64,000 nt of DNA from Diaporthe sp. PMI_573 (GCA_021399435.1 JAJTUP010000047.1:62001-126000); one strand, 5' to 3'. Counted from the stretch's first letter, positions 1 to 11,206 are shown. Made by a program: numbers and translations. Notes: generated from the letters alone by a model not told the origin.

Positions 1-1222
1 AATATTATATGATTTACTATTATTATAGCTTATATAGAAACAAACCGATGCAATTAATAAGGCTATAAAAATATTAAGAAAAGCTATAGTAGAAAGATAA
101 GTTTGAGGTATATTTAATATAAGGAATGAACCTATTAGTGATATAAATTTCCTGCTCTAAAGTGATGTTTGTATATAGTAGGAAAAGGAGGGCTAGAAGG
201 GCCTATATAAAGTTATTTTAGTTGATGGATATAATATTATGCTAGATATACTGGGTGGCTTTGTAGTATTTAGGTCGACAATTATCTAGCTATACTATAG
301 AAACAACTAAGAAGGGAGATAATATTTATCTTCAGTAGAGGCGGTAAAGACTACTATTAAATAGTAGATACTAGAGGCTATATAACTATTGTTACTAGAA
401 ACTAAGGACTGTATAACTGTGGTATATATAATAAAGAAAGAAAATAACAACTATATTTTAGCTATAAAGCTAAGATATAATAGCGTTATTATAACTCTTA
501 GTTTACCCTTTAAAGAATTAAATAAAATAGAGATTAACAATCTAATTAAGAGAAGAGTTTTTAGGTTTAAGAAATGGTTTTAAATATAATATAGTAACTA
601 TTATCTCTTTAAATCCTATATAGTATAGAAGGTAAAAGGTAAGAATATAAAACTATATAAGAAATCCTAGTTAATTATTTAAGGCTATAATAATAATAAT
701 AAAGAATTAATCTTAACTTAAAGCTTAACAATCTAATATATAAGCTAGAAGATAATTCTTGTAATTACTCTATTGTTGATATAAGATAAAAATATATTTT
801 TAATGCTTTAAGATATTATATAGGTATATCTCTAATTAAAGTTAAAGCTATAATAGATGATCCTTGTAAAGCTACTAAAAGAGCTAAAGAGTAGATACTT
901 GGAAGATATAATTATCTAGGTTATGAGGCCCCTTTATAATATTGTAGAAGCCAAAGTCTACTAGTTTAATATATACTAGAAATACTACTAGTAGAAACTT
1001 AATATAGACTGCTCTATATATAATTTCTACCTTCTGATTATAAAGGCTGTATAGCCTTTTAGAATAGTAGGTATATAGATAAATAATACTCTATTGCTGG
1101 CTACCTTAGAATTTTAGAATAAGGAGGATACAGAGCTAAAAGCTGTAAGATTATAAGGAAAACTAAAGACTAAGCTAATATTAGAATAGCCTATAGACTT
1201 TAACAGTGCTTATATAATTATA
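1..1222 (+). mobile_element. Ty1/copia retrotransposon relic (integrase C-terminus to reverse transcriptase)
   Basis: This AT-rich stretch is riddled with stops, but conceptual translation on the plus strand keeps the order of a copia polyprotein. The linker between integrase and reverse transcriptase lies around 340-590, with one open piece at 389-583. The start of the reverse transcriptase follows at about 660-800, and the mid-RT segment runs to about 1215. Most in-frame stops are TAG or TAA where glutamine or tryptophan would be expected, as RIP produces. The element runs off the left edge and is cut on the right by the Fot1-like transposon at 1227. The family call rests on remembered similarity to fungal copia polyproteins, not a search. 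Confidence 0.65.
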
Positions 1223-1226
1223 GATA

Positions 1227-1398
1227 ACGTAGTTCACCAGTCAGTAAGTTATACCAGTTAGTGGGACACTTTTGCTAACTTAACTAACTTTTACTAACCC
1301 CAACACCCACCAGGTGCCAAAGGGTTAGTTAAAATTGGCACCAATTGGTGCCAACTACTTTAAATTCCTTATTTTTAATTAATTCGGTTAATTTAGAG
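1227..1398. repeat. Left terminal inverted repeat of Fot1-like copy A
   Basis: About 170 bp pairs with the inverse of 3380-3551. Near the tip it holds two direct copies of an 11-bp motif (CAGTCAGTGGG, mutated here). Further in is a perfect 20-bp palindrome, TTGGCACCAATTGGTGCCAA. The same arrangement is seen at the right end and, more eroded, in copy B. These could be transposase-binding sites; that is inference. Confidence 0.8.
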
Positions 1399-3379
1399 GT
1401 GTAGTAGTGTTACAGTACTAGTTTAAAAGTTTAAAGTTTTAGTAGGCGGCTTTGTTTTTAGTATAGATCGTGTCTCCATTTTTCGCGTCAATCTTGCATT
1501 ACTCTACCTACTTAAATATCTAATATACTAGAAATTAACAACTACTATACTAATCTACCTAAAAGAACAGAAAGTCTAACTAGTACTTTAGGTAATTAAG
1601 AACTCTAAAAAAAATCAAAAGAAACCCTTAAATATACGCTAGGCTACATATATCTTTAACGTCCCTAGAAGTACACTCTTTAGGAGGATAAACAACCAAC
1701 ATAACCGTGATAAATTACGTATTAACTACTATAAACTTGACTAAATCAAAGAGCAAATACTTGTCTAATATATTATTAAGCAAGATATATAAAGATTTCT
1801 AATACGACTTTCTAATATAAAAGATATAGCTAACCTCCTGCTAGCATTACATAATAGTAAGCTGGTTAGCAAGAACTAGGCACGACGCTTTATAGATATA
1901 TAACTAAGCTTGAAAACAAGATTTTCTCAGCCTTATAACTACTAGAGGGCCCTCTATAAAGATCTAGAGGTTATTAGAAACTAGTTCCGGCTGCTCTATA
2001 ATATAATAGCCAAATATAAGATCATAGATAATAACTTATATAATTTTGATAAAATAGGCTTTATAATAGGCGTAATAACTATAGTAATAGTTATTATATA
2101 TACTAATAGATAGGGAAAGGCTAAATCTATATAGCTTAGAAACTAGAAATAGATAACAGCTATTAAGTATATTAATACAAAGGGCTGGTATATTCTGCTA
2201 TTTGTAATTATTTAAGGCGCCTACTACCTTGCTAACTAGACTATAGAGTCTAGCTTTCCACTAAGCTAGATTATTAAGCCTACTCCTAATAGGTAGATAG
2301 ATAATAAGACTAGTCTAGAATAGATTCAGCACTTTAATAAACATACAATCAAGTAGACAAAAGACAAGTACTAGATACTTGTCCTAAATAGATACAAGAG
2401 CTATATATTAGCAAAATTTAAGTAGTATTATAATAATAACAATATTATCTCTATTAACATACCCCTATACTTATCTTATCTACTTTAGCTATTAAACATT
2501 ACATTATTTTCGCCATTAAAGTATATATATAGTAATAAGATTAATCTCTTTATCTAGACATCTATTAACTACATTACTAAGTCTAAGTTCTTTATTATAT
2601 TTAAGGCAGCCTACAACAAGGTCTTTATAAAAGAAAATATAAAATCTAGGTTTAGAGAGGCTAGTATTTCTCTATAAGACCCAGATTCTGTAATTTTCAA
2701 ACTAAATATCTACCTACAAACTCCAGTACAATCCCTCCCTATGTTACCAACAAAATAAAAATTACAAATACTATCTAACACTAACCAGACTATCCAGTAG
2801 TTAAGTTTTATTAAAGACAGGATATCTATACACTAGGGCAGCTCTCTTACACTAATTATCCAGGTAGTTGAGAAGTTTACAAAGGGTACACAAACAATAG
2901 CGCATCAAATTACTCTTTTAAATAATCAGGTCTATACCCTTAAAAAGGCTAATATTAGGCTTACCAAGTACCGGAGGGCCAAAAGAAGTCAGGTCTAGCT
3001 TAGAGGAACACTTAGTATTAAGGATTTCCAGGCAATAATTAAAGAAAAACAAAAGAAAAAGCAGCCAGCTAGTAAAATAGCTAGTAATAGCAAGGAGGCA
3101 GTCCGCAGCAGACCGTCTAAACAACAATGTAGCAACTACGGCAAAACTAGGCACAATGCAAGAACTTGTAAGAAAGATGTAGAAGAGTCTAGTCATTTAG
3201 ATTCCGAGTAAATAATAGCACATTTTCAAGCAGTCCGCAGCAGACCACCCAAATAGTTGGTCTGGCTAGTATAGATTAAGGTTAATCCTACATGGCTAAA
3301 ATACTCCATTTTGGTAGGAAAGCCGATTTTCCCACCAAAAGTCGTCTACTTTAGACTAGCACTGCAGCAGCACCAACCT

Positions 3380-3551
3380 CTCCAAATTGACCAGATCAAT
3401 TAGAAATAAGGAATTTAAAGCAGTTGGCACCAATTGGTGCCAATTTTAACTAACCCTTTGGCACCTAGTAGATGCTGGGGTTGGCAAAAGTTGGTTAAGT
3501 TAGCAAAAGTGTCCCACTGACTGGTATGACCCACTGACTGGTAAACCACGT
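3380..3551. repeat. Right terminal inverted repeat of Fot1-like copy A
   Basis: This is the inverse of 1227-1398 and the better preserved arm, with intact CAGTCAGTGGG motifs (read on the minus strand) and the intact 20-bp palindrome. It ends at the TA dinucleotide 3552-3553. Confidence 0.8.
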
Positions 3552-3555
3552 TATA

Positions 3556-4085
3556 GATGGTCTGAAGGTTAGTGGATCGAATGATAGTTAGGTAGCAGTA
3601 GGGTGCCTGGAGGCTTCTTTGGAATCTTGAGAATGGTTTGGACAACTTTGCATTGAATTTGAGTGGGCTTCTGTCAGCCCTCCTCACACACCCTCCGACA
3701 TTGTCTCAACCCTTGGCACGCTGCGGGTGGCTCTGGTGTAGGAATGGCGAGGCCGGAAAATTCGGCCCCCAGACCCACTCTCTTCAGCCATGAATAACTA
3801 GCCAACCCTAATCCTGACAGTAACCAAACTAAATACAGATAAACTTCAGAAATCAGGCTATCTAACAAACTAGGTTACATGCTTTTTGGGTAAGAAATAA
3901 GGGGAATGCAGAGGTTCGAAGTTAGGGTCTTACAATAGCCCAAAAAATCGACTCACGGCCACCAACTCATCTGCCGGCGCGCACGCCCCATAGGCACTTA
4001 GAGAAAATCCAGTGCCAAGTCTAGGGTAACTCCCTACGTAAAGTCTAGGGTAACTCCCTACGTGCAGCGCCCACACCTTAATGAG
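3556..4085. other. GC-normal island inside the AT-rich block, possible LTR or insertion remnant
   Basis: Base composition returns to normal for about 500 bp between two RIP-mutated copia stretches. A segment starting TGTCAGCC at about 3677 and ending near 3932 (CTTACA) has LTR-like TG...CA ends, but I see no partner copy in the window. At 4019-4064 a 24-bp unit beginning GTCTAGGGTAACTCC is present twice in tandem. No convincing protein is encoded. It may be a later insertion that escaped RIP, or a retained piece of host sequence. Confidence 0.4.
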
Positions 4086-4089
4086 CGTT

Positions 4090-4930
4090 TCCGTTTAACA
4101 GATGGCTTTATTATAACTTGCTAGAAAGGATAAGGAGATAAGCTTGCTTTTATCAATATGATAGCTGAAGATAGGCTCTAACAATACTTAGAGTAGAGAG
4201 CTAGAGGAGTATATATAGTCTCTATTTACTAACCGAAGGTATTGTATAATCTCTTAGTAGCTACATAGGTATAAGGCCTTAAGGATGAATACTATAAGCA
4301 CCTAAATAGATGATTGTTGTAGTAAATAGAGAATGTTTTTTAAGGAATTAGATATATGCTTCTAGACCTTTATATAGTAAAACTTTTCGTTTTTACGGAT
4401 AGATCTTTTGTAAATAACTAAGACTTAATATCTTAGCTTAGATATATTATCGTTTTAGCTAATAAGGCTTATATAAACGATGATAAAGGATTTATAATGA
4501 CTGGTAATATTCTTTACTGGTTTTTAATAAAATGTAAGTAGGTTATTTAGAGTGTATTGGTAAGTGAGATCTACAGAATAGTAAACGGTGTAGATATTAG
4601 AATCTTACTGGTAATGATAATTAGGATAGTTATAGTGTGATTATTGTTGCTAGATATCTTCTTGGTTATTTATATAGACTTGTATAGCTTATATAAGTGT
4701 TTAGTAAAACTTGGAATAATAAAAGAAAAATGTTTGATAATCGATATTATGTTATTATGATAGTTGTATAAGGCAAGAGAAATCGCTGAGGTAAGATAGA
4801 TAGATGGGAAAGATAATCTAGTAGATGCTTTAATAAAGGGAATGCTAAATTCTGCCTTATAAAAGCTAATTGACGGTAATAAGCTTTGTATATGTATAGA
4901 TAGATCTGTAGAGAGATCTAAGGTGAAAGC
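4090..4930 (+). mobile_element. Ty1/copia relic: end of reverse transcriptase and RNase H
   Basis: Plus-strand translation resembles the C-terminal third of a fungal copia polyprotein: an RARG-x-Y-I segment near 4195, then the RNase H start (LFVFTD followed by SF-x-NN) near 4380-4420, and the closing segment around 4790-4930. Many TAG stops replace Gln. It may be the rest of the element at 1-1222 split by the Fot1-like insertion, or a second copy: the two halves seem to overlap slightly around the same RT residues, which favours separate copies. Confidence 0.6.
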
Positions 4931-6900
4931 CGCTTCTTCCTAGTAGGAAAACTGCTACTTACTGGCGTATATTAACTTACTTTGCTGCTATTATCGCTAG
5001 CTTTAAAACTTTCTATGCTCTACTAATATATTATAAGTACTAAACTTTACCAGCCTCTTCTATACTTACTTTACCCCTAATTAGACTGAAAACTATTATA
5101 TCTTTATTGTCTTTATCTTATAATTATTACTATTATAATTTTTACTTCTATTACTGTTGTTGCTGACAATAGTAGTAGCCTTAATTTTATAGTATTACTA
5201 GATATATTTTGTTTGTGATTTACTGATTAAATTTGACTATAAGGCTTTGATAAATAAGTATTATAGAGTTTTTGCTCTAAAATTTATATTTTTTACTTTA
5301 AACTTTTTCTATTCTTAACTTTCTATACTATAAGTTTTATGTAAACTATTAAATATAATTAAATATACTAGCTTAGGGGAATAATAACCTCGAGTAGTAG
5401 ATGGTGGTTAAGGAGTTTATTAATTTATTTGATAATAATAATAATGCCCCTAATGCTATATAGATGAATATTGCAACTACTGCTTTTAGTTAGATGAATG
5501 TTATAACTGCTGCCTTTAGTTAGATAAAGAAGGGTAATACTGCCCCTACTAAGATAACTACTATACTATAGAATAATTATAATAATATGACTATTATAGA
5601 AATAAGAGTATAATTTACGGCTGCTAAAAGCTATAATTATAATATGGATAATATTTCCTAGGCTAAGGCAGCTACTGCTAATATTATACTAAAAGGCAAT
5701 GTGATTATTATTTGTAACCTAATAAGCGACAATAAGGATAATAGAGTGCCTATCTCTAAAGACTCAAATAAGGATAGTAGCGACTTAAATAAGGATAGCA
5801 ATAAATTAGGAGAGAATAATAATAATAATGCTTGTCTATTTGATATTAATAGTAACTTGATTAATAATAATAATAAGGACTTAGCAGATAAAACCTTGAT
5901 AAAGATTATAAAGGATTAGGTAGAGGCTATAGTATCTAAGAAAACTAAGCTTGGAAAAATAGTAACTAAACTAGGCTTGTAAGGAATTATTAATCTTAAT
6001 GGCTTAAAGAATGAAGCTAAGGCTTAGGTTAAGACGCTTTAGCTTAATGAGAAGACTATAAAGGTAATCCTACAAATTATTAAAGGCTTCTATTACTGGG
6101 ATAAGTAATTCTTCTCCTATATTATAGTTAGAAAGTTGTGTTAGTATGTTAAGCTAATCAGAATATATTTCAGACAGATAAAGGGGATTATAGATAATAA
6201 CGACTATTGGGGCGACTATTATCTGAGGTATAAAATTGTTGCGATTACTATAATAGTTAACCTTAGCGGAGTTTTAATCCTAAGTATTTTCTATAGTTAC
6301 TAAATTAGATCAGATAAACTCTCTAAGGATTAGATTAATATACTAACCTAGCTCTAGAGCCTGCTCTATTAGACTATCAACTAGTATATATAATTGTTGT
6401 ATATAAGAGAAATGGCTAGGCCTTTCTAAGCTCTATTCTCTAATCTACGTAAGTATAAGTTCCCTGGAAAGCTGGATCTCAAGCGCTATAAGAAGGATAG
6501 TAACAAGGATCTCTAGTGCTATAAGGTCTAATGCTACAAGAAGTAGAAGACAAAAGTAACGGTTATAGAGAAAGTAGACAATAGTGATAAGAAAGTAAAA
6601 GATAGTAATGTTTAGACTAGTAATGGGTCTGGCAGTTTATAATGGTTGTTAAAAGTCATTAATAATGGTTATATACGTTGAGTTTCTTACTTTTAGACCC
6701 TCTTGTGATAAGGCTGTATATATATTTTGGACCCTCTCAAGATAAGGTTATGTGCGACTATTGTCGACGGAAGAAAATGCGTTGATATTTATTTTATTAA
6801 AAGATTGTGAGTGTCGCTACTAGGAAGGCATAACCTACTACTTCTGATAGCTAAGGGGCTTCCCCACCGATCGTTGTAGGGATTCTGAACTTAGCCAGAA
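4931..6900 (+). mobile_element. Degenerate AT-rich transposon remnant, possibly gag-like
   Basis: There is no intact gene. Plus-strand translation from about 5400 to 6650 is long, Asn/Asp/Lys-rich and interrupted by TAG stops, with an open piece at 5701-5919 that is low-complexity Asn/Asp/Ser/Lys. The placement and a Cys/Lys-rich patch near 6510-6550 would suit a retrotransposon gag, but I cannot confirm the family. The sequence changes abruptly to GC-balanced DNA at about 6900. Confidence 0.35.
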
Positions 6901-6922
6901 TAATACCAATACACATGAGTTA

Positions 6923-8769
6923 TCACGTACGTACGTACCAAGTCCTACCGACAGAGGCCGTCTTGGGCCGCGCCGTGGCCATAAGCCATCTGGTCCAGCC
7001 GCCCTTACGGTTCCCTGCCGAGGCCCGGACGCGCACTTGGTACGTCCACCCGTTGCTGGCCCATCGTGTGTCCCAGCGGTTGCTTTTCACGGACCCGGGC
7101 GAGAAATTAAACGGCGCGCCACCGTTGATGTTGTAGTCGACGTCGTATTCATAAGCCCCGTAGACTATATATTTTTGGGAGAGGGTCAGCAATTAATTAT
7201 CGTCATCACACTCCTGCACCACTAGAAACTGTACTGGCACCTGAGAATAACAACGAGGCTTGGGGGATTGGATCGTGTCTATATATACCTTTGTCCCAGG
7301 TGGCTGTGGCGCCCAGATCCGACGTGGCAATTTGGAAGTTGGACGGCACCGGCAGCAGGCGCGTGGGAATATTTCCTGGAACCTCAAGCGGTACCTTCCC
7401 TATCCCTAGGCCACTAACCAGGCCGCGTGTAAAGCCCCGGGCAATCTGGTACTCTCCCAGCTCGTTGGGGTGAAGCCCGTCGTATGAAGCAGGACACTGC
7501 TCCGAGTACGATGGCCCGCAGTTATATTCTTCACGGACTGGAGCCCAGACAACCTGTTGCAGGTTGAGTCAGCTTAGACTCAGAGATACCCCACGGTATT
7601 ATGCTATTTGAGTGACGAATTGGCTAACGACATATGGAACCAACTTACTGGGGACGAAGGTGTGCTCCAGCCACCGACAGCTTGCTTTAACATGGAGTTG
7701 TAGTGGTCCGTCATGGCGACGAGATCGGGACGACCTCCAATGAATGTGCGATGGACTTCTCTCATGTCAGCAAATATTGCTCTTGCTTACCGGCACACCT
7801 AGAAGGATTCGACTTACCAACTGTAGCAACAACAAACTTTAAGTTTGGGTTAGCCCGGCGCGCATTGTTTATTAAGTTGCGCATACTGTTAACCAACCCA
7901 TTATCGTCACTATAAAACCAACCCAGGTCATTAAAGCCCAGGTTAATCAGCATCAGATCCGCCGGATAGCTTGCAACCACGTTTTGGATTAGGTTCTGGT
8001 TGGTAGCAGCCGCACGGCCACTGACAGCAAAGTGAGGCCTGTGTCATCTTTGGTAAGTATATACTTGGTAGTTAAGTGCTCTCCGGGACTATTATCTCTG
8101 CAGTGGAGAAAAGGGGGGAGATGATGGGAGGGAGAAAAGAAGAAAGAAAACTCACAGAGATGTACCCCCCGCACCTACAGCATATCCACCACCCACGTTG
8201 GGCGGCGGGTTCAGAGCCACGGCATTGTACAGCAGCGGCTTTTCCGGTGGTGTGGGCTCAGGCGGCTTGATAGTGCCTGCATACGGCCCAACAAACTGAT
8301 ACAAGATGCCCTGGGACGTGAACCACTCGTGCATGCGGTAGCGCCAGGTATAGTCTCCCTCGCTGCCGTGCGTCATGGAGTCGCCCACAACCAAGACCCG
8401 CAGCGCGCCGCCCTGCCGCCTGCTGTTGTTGCTGGAGTCGGCGTCACTGGTCTCAGCATGAGACGGCGGCGTCATGTTTGCCACGACCTGGCCCACGTCT
8501 ACCTCCCCCATCGCCACGGGGAGAGGCGGCCAGGCACCCGCCAGGGCGAGCAGGCTGTTGTAGTTGGGGATGTTTCCCGGGTTCTTGGCGGGCAGCGGGA
8601 TGGGGTTGCTCGTGTTGGCCAGTTGCAGCTGGGCTGACACAGAGGCCTCTTGCACCACGGCCTTGCTGAAGTTGATGGCGGCGGCGCTGCTGTTTTCATT
8701 CTGAGCTGAGACGTATGAGGGCCTGAGGCTGAGGAATAGAGCAGCTAAGCGCCAGGTAAGGGACAACAT
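6923..8769 (-). CDS. Secreted SGNH/GDSL-type hydrolase with C-terminal fibronectin-III-like domain
   Basis: Five exons on the minus strand: from the start to 8156, then 8038-7818, 7758-7649, 7553-7289 and 7164-6923. All introns are GT-AG, and the spliced frame closes exactly at 483 aa from the ATG at 8769. An in-frame ATG at 8784 lies upstream, but 8769 places the hydrophobic signal peptide (LSLTWRLAALFLSL) at the N-terminus. SGNH blocks are visible: GDSMTHG with Ser about 131, AVSGRAA, LGFND with Asn about 241, and YDGLHPNE with Asp about 340 and His about 343. The last 90 residues, across the final intron, resemble a fibronectin type III fold. It probably acts outside the cell as an esterase on carbohydrate or lipid; the substrate is unknown. 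It sits directly beside the AT-rich block. Confidence 0.85.
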
Positions 8770-8784
8770 GGTGTCTGGTGGCAT

Positions 8785-10094
8785 CTATACTTTGCCTAAA
8801 GGCAAAGATGCTTATGTACTTAGGCAAAGAGATGGAGAAGGTTAAGAGATTGAATAATGGGAGTAAAGAAGGAGCCCAAGTAGCTGGTTTCCTCGAGATG
8901 CGGCTGCCAATGGGTGCCTTTGATATACATTTTCTACATCCTGCCCACTCGCCAGACTTTTCGGGCCTCGGCCCAGTGGGTACTCGCCGTGGCCAGCCGC
9001 TTGTTGGGAGTTGACCCTCGGGGAGGATCTCACAATGTTAGTCACTATCATCATGCTCGCTTGTCTACGTAGCTCAGGTCAATTTCATTTAAATCCATCA
9101 TGTAATCAACATACGTTACATCCTAACATACGTTACATCCTAACATTGACCCTTGGCTACTTAGGTATGGGACTTTTGACGGTACTTAGGTATGGGACTT
9201 TTGACGGTACTTAGGTATGGGACTTTTGACGGTACTTAGGTGCTTGAGACTTTCCCCGCTACCCCAAAAATACGTGCTGCCTAGTTGACAGCTTGCTAGT
9301 TTCGCGCGTGCGTGACCAACAGTTGATGCCAAGAGACGAGGCTGCAGCACAGCCCGGCGCCACTGCAGCTGTTGGTAAGCGACCTGGGTAGATGCTGGAA
9401 TTTTAACCACGTGTGCGATTCCTTCGGGTCCTTAGCAGCCTTGCACTAGGCAGAAGGGATACATGCTGCAATTTAAAGCGTGAAGCCGCCCAGACAAGCT
9501 ATGCCAACGGTTGGCTAAAAGGTACCGTACTATTGATGAGAACCAACCCAGCGTCGCAGTCCAGCCGCAAAGCATGAGCATGAGCCAATTGGAAAGCTCC
9601 CAGCCGCAGAGGTTTTCTAATCAGCCTCGTCTTCCGCCAGAAAGCTAGCACCGAAGAAGTTCCAGTCATACTATTCACGGCTGAGATCACACCACAATTG
9701 AAGTGAGTCATTTGCGAACCAACAGTTTTCTTCTTCCTCACTTCCTTCATTTGCAATCCTGCCGGATCACCTACCTACTTAGGCAGGTAGGCATTGTGTG
9801 TGCCTTCGTTGCAATTTCATCACGGGCTAGCAAGTCCCAACAGAGACGTCATGGAGCTAGCACTGAAGGATATTCTCGTACTCAGGGTGGGCGGGGTTGC
9901 TGGTGAGCGGGTATCAGACTCGAGACTGTGAGGCCTCGGGTTCTCATATACTTGCCCATGGGGGCCACCTCCCCATGGCAAGCCAGCCGGCCCAGGTGCC
10001 TGTGCATAGTACTGGCACGAACGGCATTTTCAGACTCCTAAAGTGTCCTCTGGCCTCCGTCAGGTGCTCCTTGGTCGTTGAACCCGCAGCAACA
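8785..10094. other. Intergenic region between divergent secreted-protein genes
   Basis: No supported gene. It holds two short tandem arrays (near 9108-9141 and at 9158-9240) and probably the promoters of both the SGNH hydrolase and the secreted protein at 10095, which are transcribed away from each other. Open frames here are short and overlap on both strands. Confidence 0.6.
9158..9240. repeat. 25-bp tandem repeat, three copies plus a partial
   Basis: The unit starts TACTTAGGTATGGGACTTTT and is repeated without change at 9158-9182, 9183-9207 and 9208-9232, followed by a truncated copy. Just upstream, a 17-bp unit containing CGTTACATCC occurs twice (about 9108-9141). Confidence 0.9.
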
Positions 10095-11206
10095 ATGAAG
10101 ACAACTCGCCGCCCCAATGCGTTGATCTCTCTCCTGTGGGCCTTGTGTGCCCTCACGCTCTTTGCCTTCCTCCAGCTTGCCGAGTCCAGAGCCGTCTCCA
10201 ATGACGGCCCCTCGTCTGTTTCTCATCTAGGGGCTCACGCTGAGGACGCATCCTCTTTGTACTTTGATGATACCAGCGAGTGGAACGCCACAGCGGCAGA
10301 GAACGACCTCCTTATTCGGCGCGGTGACATTGAGAAGCGTACTCTGCGATGGACCAAGAATGGAAAGAAGTACAAGGTGTCTGAGGTCGATTTCCCCACA
10401 ACACAGCAGATAAAAGATGTACTCTTTGTCGACAAGGCGGGAGAAACTCTGTATGGTAGCCGCAATATCCAATATTTCTACACTGTATGTCTCTATTCCC
10501 CCGGCCTATCAACCAATAGCCAAACGAAACCTTAGTGAGAACTGACCATGAATGATTTGTCCCACCGCCAACAGAATCTCGGACTTGGGGATGGAGACCC
10601 CAGTAAGATGCTCAAGAGATATCTCAAGTGTGACGCTGCTCGAGTTTGGTTCCCGGACCAGCGAGCTGTCGGCTACGGGGATGTCGTGGATCGCCAGGGC
10701 TTTGTAGGTGTCATTTCAAGTCACTCTGTTGTCTCCATTCTGCCTTTGTATAAAAAGCATTGCTAAATGCAAGGACAAATTGTGATCAGATGTCTACCAT
10801 AGCAGCCACTCTAAAGAAAGCCGGCAAAAAGGGCGTTGAACTAGTCCCCCGGATCGCAAGTCAGGCTCTTGCAGAGGAATAGTGGGTCTCTCTCTTTCTC
10901 TAAGCTTATTGCACCCCTAAAAATTTCGACTACTTGTGCTGACGAGGGAAAAGCTCGGGTACGGTTTTCTTATTCACCCGCGGCGACAAAGAGCCCGGCT
11001 GGGACTGGAAGAACCCCTATGACAACACGTGGCTGGGATGGGAATATCCAGCCCTCACCCGCAACAAGGCTGTCACGAAAATTGTGCGCATCGACCCACG
11101 GCCTGGCGAGGACCATACGCCACTGATCATCTGGAAACAAGAGTTTGGGCCCACCGTAAACGCGCCTCGGGGCGCCGACGAGACGGTCACAACTGATAGA
11201 ATTTGA
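10095..11206 (+). CDS. Secreted protein of unknown function
   Basis: Four exons (10095-10484, 10575-10703, 10790-10881, 10954-11206) join in one frame through GT-AG introns to give 287 aa. The ATG at 10095 opens a clear signal peptide (a basic start, then ALISLLWALCALTLFAFLQL, ending before about residue 33). The mature part is mixed polar and Trp-rich towards the C-terminus (GWDWKNPYDNTWLGWEY). I recognise no family and see no catalytic motif. The second and third junctions are inferred from splice signals and frame, so the region around residues 170-205 is the least certain. It lies between a secreted esterase and a broken metabolic paralogue, close to transposon-rich DNA, so an effector-like or niche role is possible but unproven. 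Confidence 0.65.

Larger units (their letters stand above)
1227..3551 (+). mobile_element. Fot1/pogo-type DNA transposon, full length, RIP-inactivated (copy A)
   Basis: A 2325-bp element is bounded by inverted repeats of about 170 bp starting ACGTGGTT (allowing mutations), and is flanked by TA dinucleotides (1225-1226 and 3552-3553) that fit a Tc1/mariner-type target duplication. Plus-strand translation from about 1490 gives a degenerate transposase: a CENP-B-like helix-turn-helix region (about 1500-1900), a DDE core (first Asp at 2048-2050) and a C-terminal zinc-knuckle relic at 3128-3169 (C-x2-Y-x4-H-x4-C, the second Cys codon read as Tyr). Stops interrupt it throughout. The codon at 2387-2389 is AAT (Asn), where this family has a catalytic Asp. 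Copy B at 14034-16358 has exactly the same length in the opposite orientation. The element is surely dead. Confidence 0.85.

Noticed and set aside
8329..8669. Plus-strand open frames opposite the SGNH hydrolase
   Set aside because: They are antisense shadows of its first exon, whose catalytic GDS block and exact splicing make the minus strand the coding one.
9880..9965. A tRNA-Leu-like stretch (GTATCAGACTCGAG followed by CGGGTTCTC)
   Set aside because: Acceptor and D stems do not pair, and the T loop is imperfect. At best it is a coincidental or decayed resemblance.
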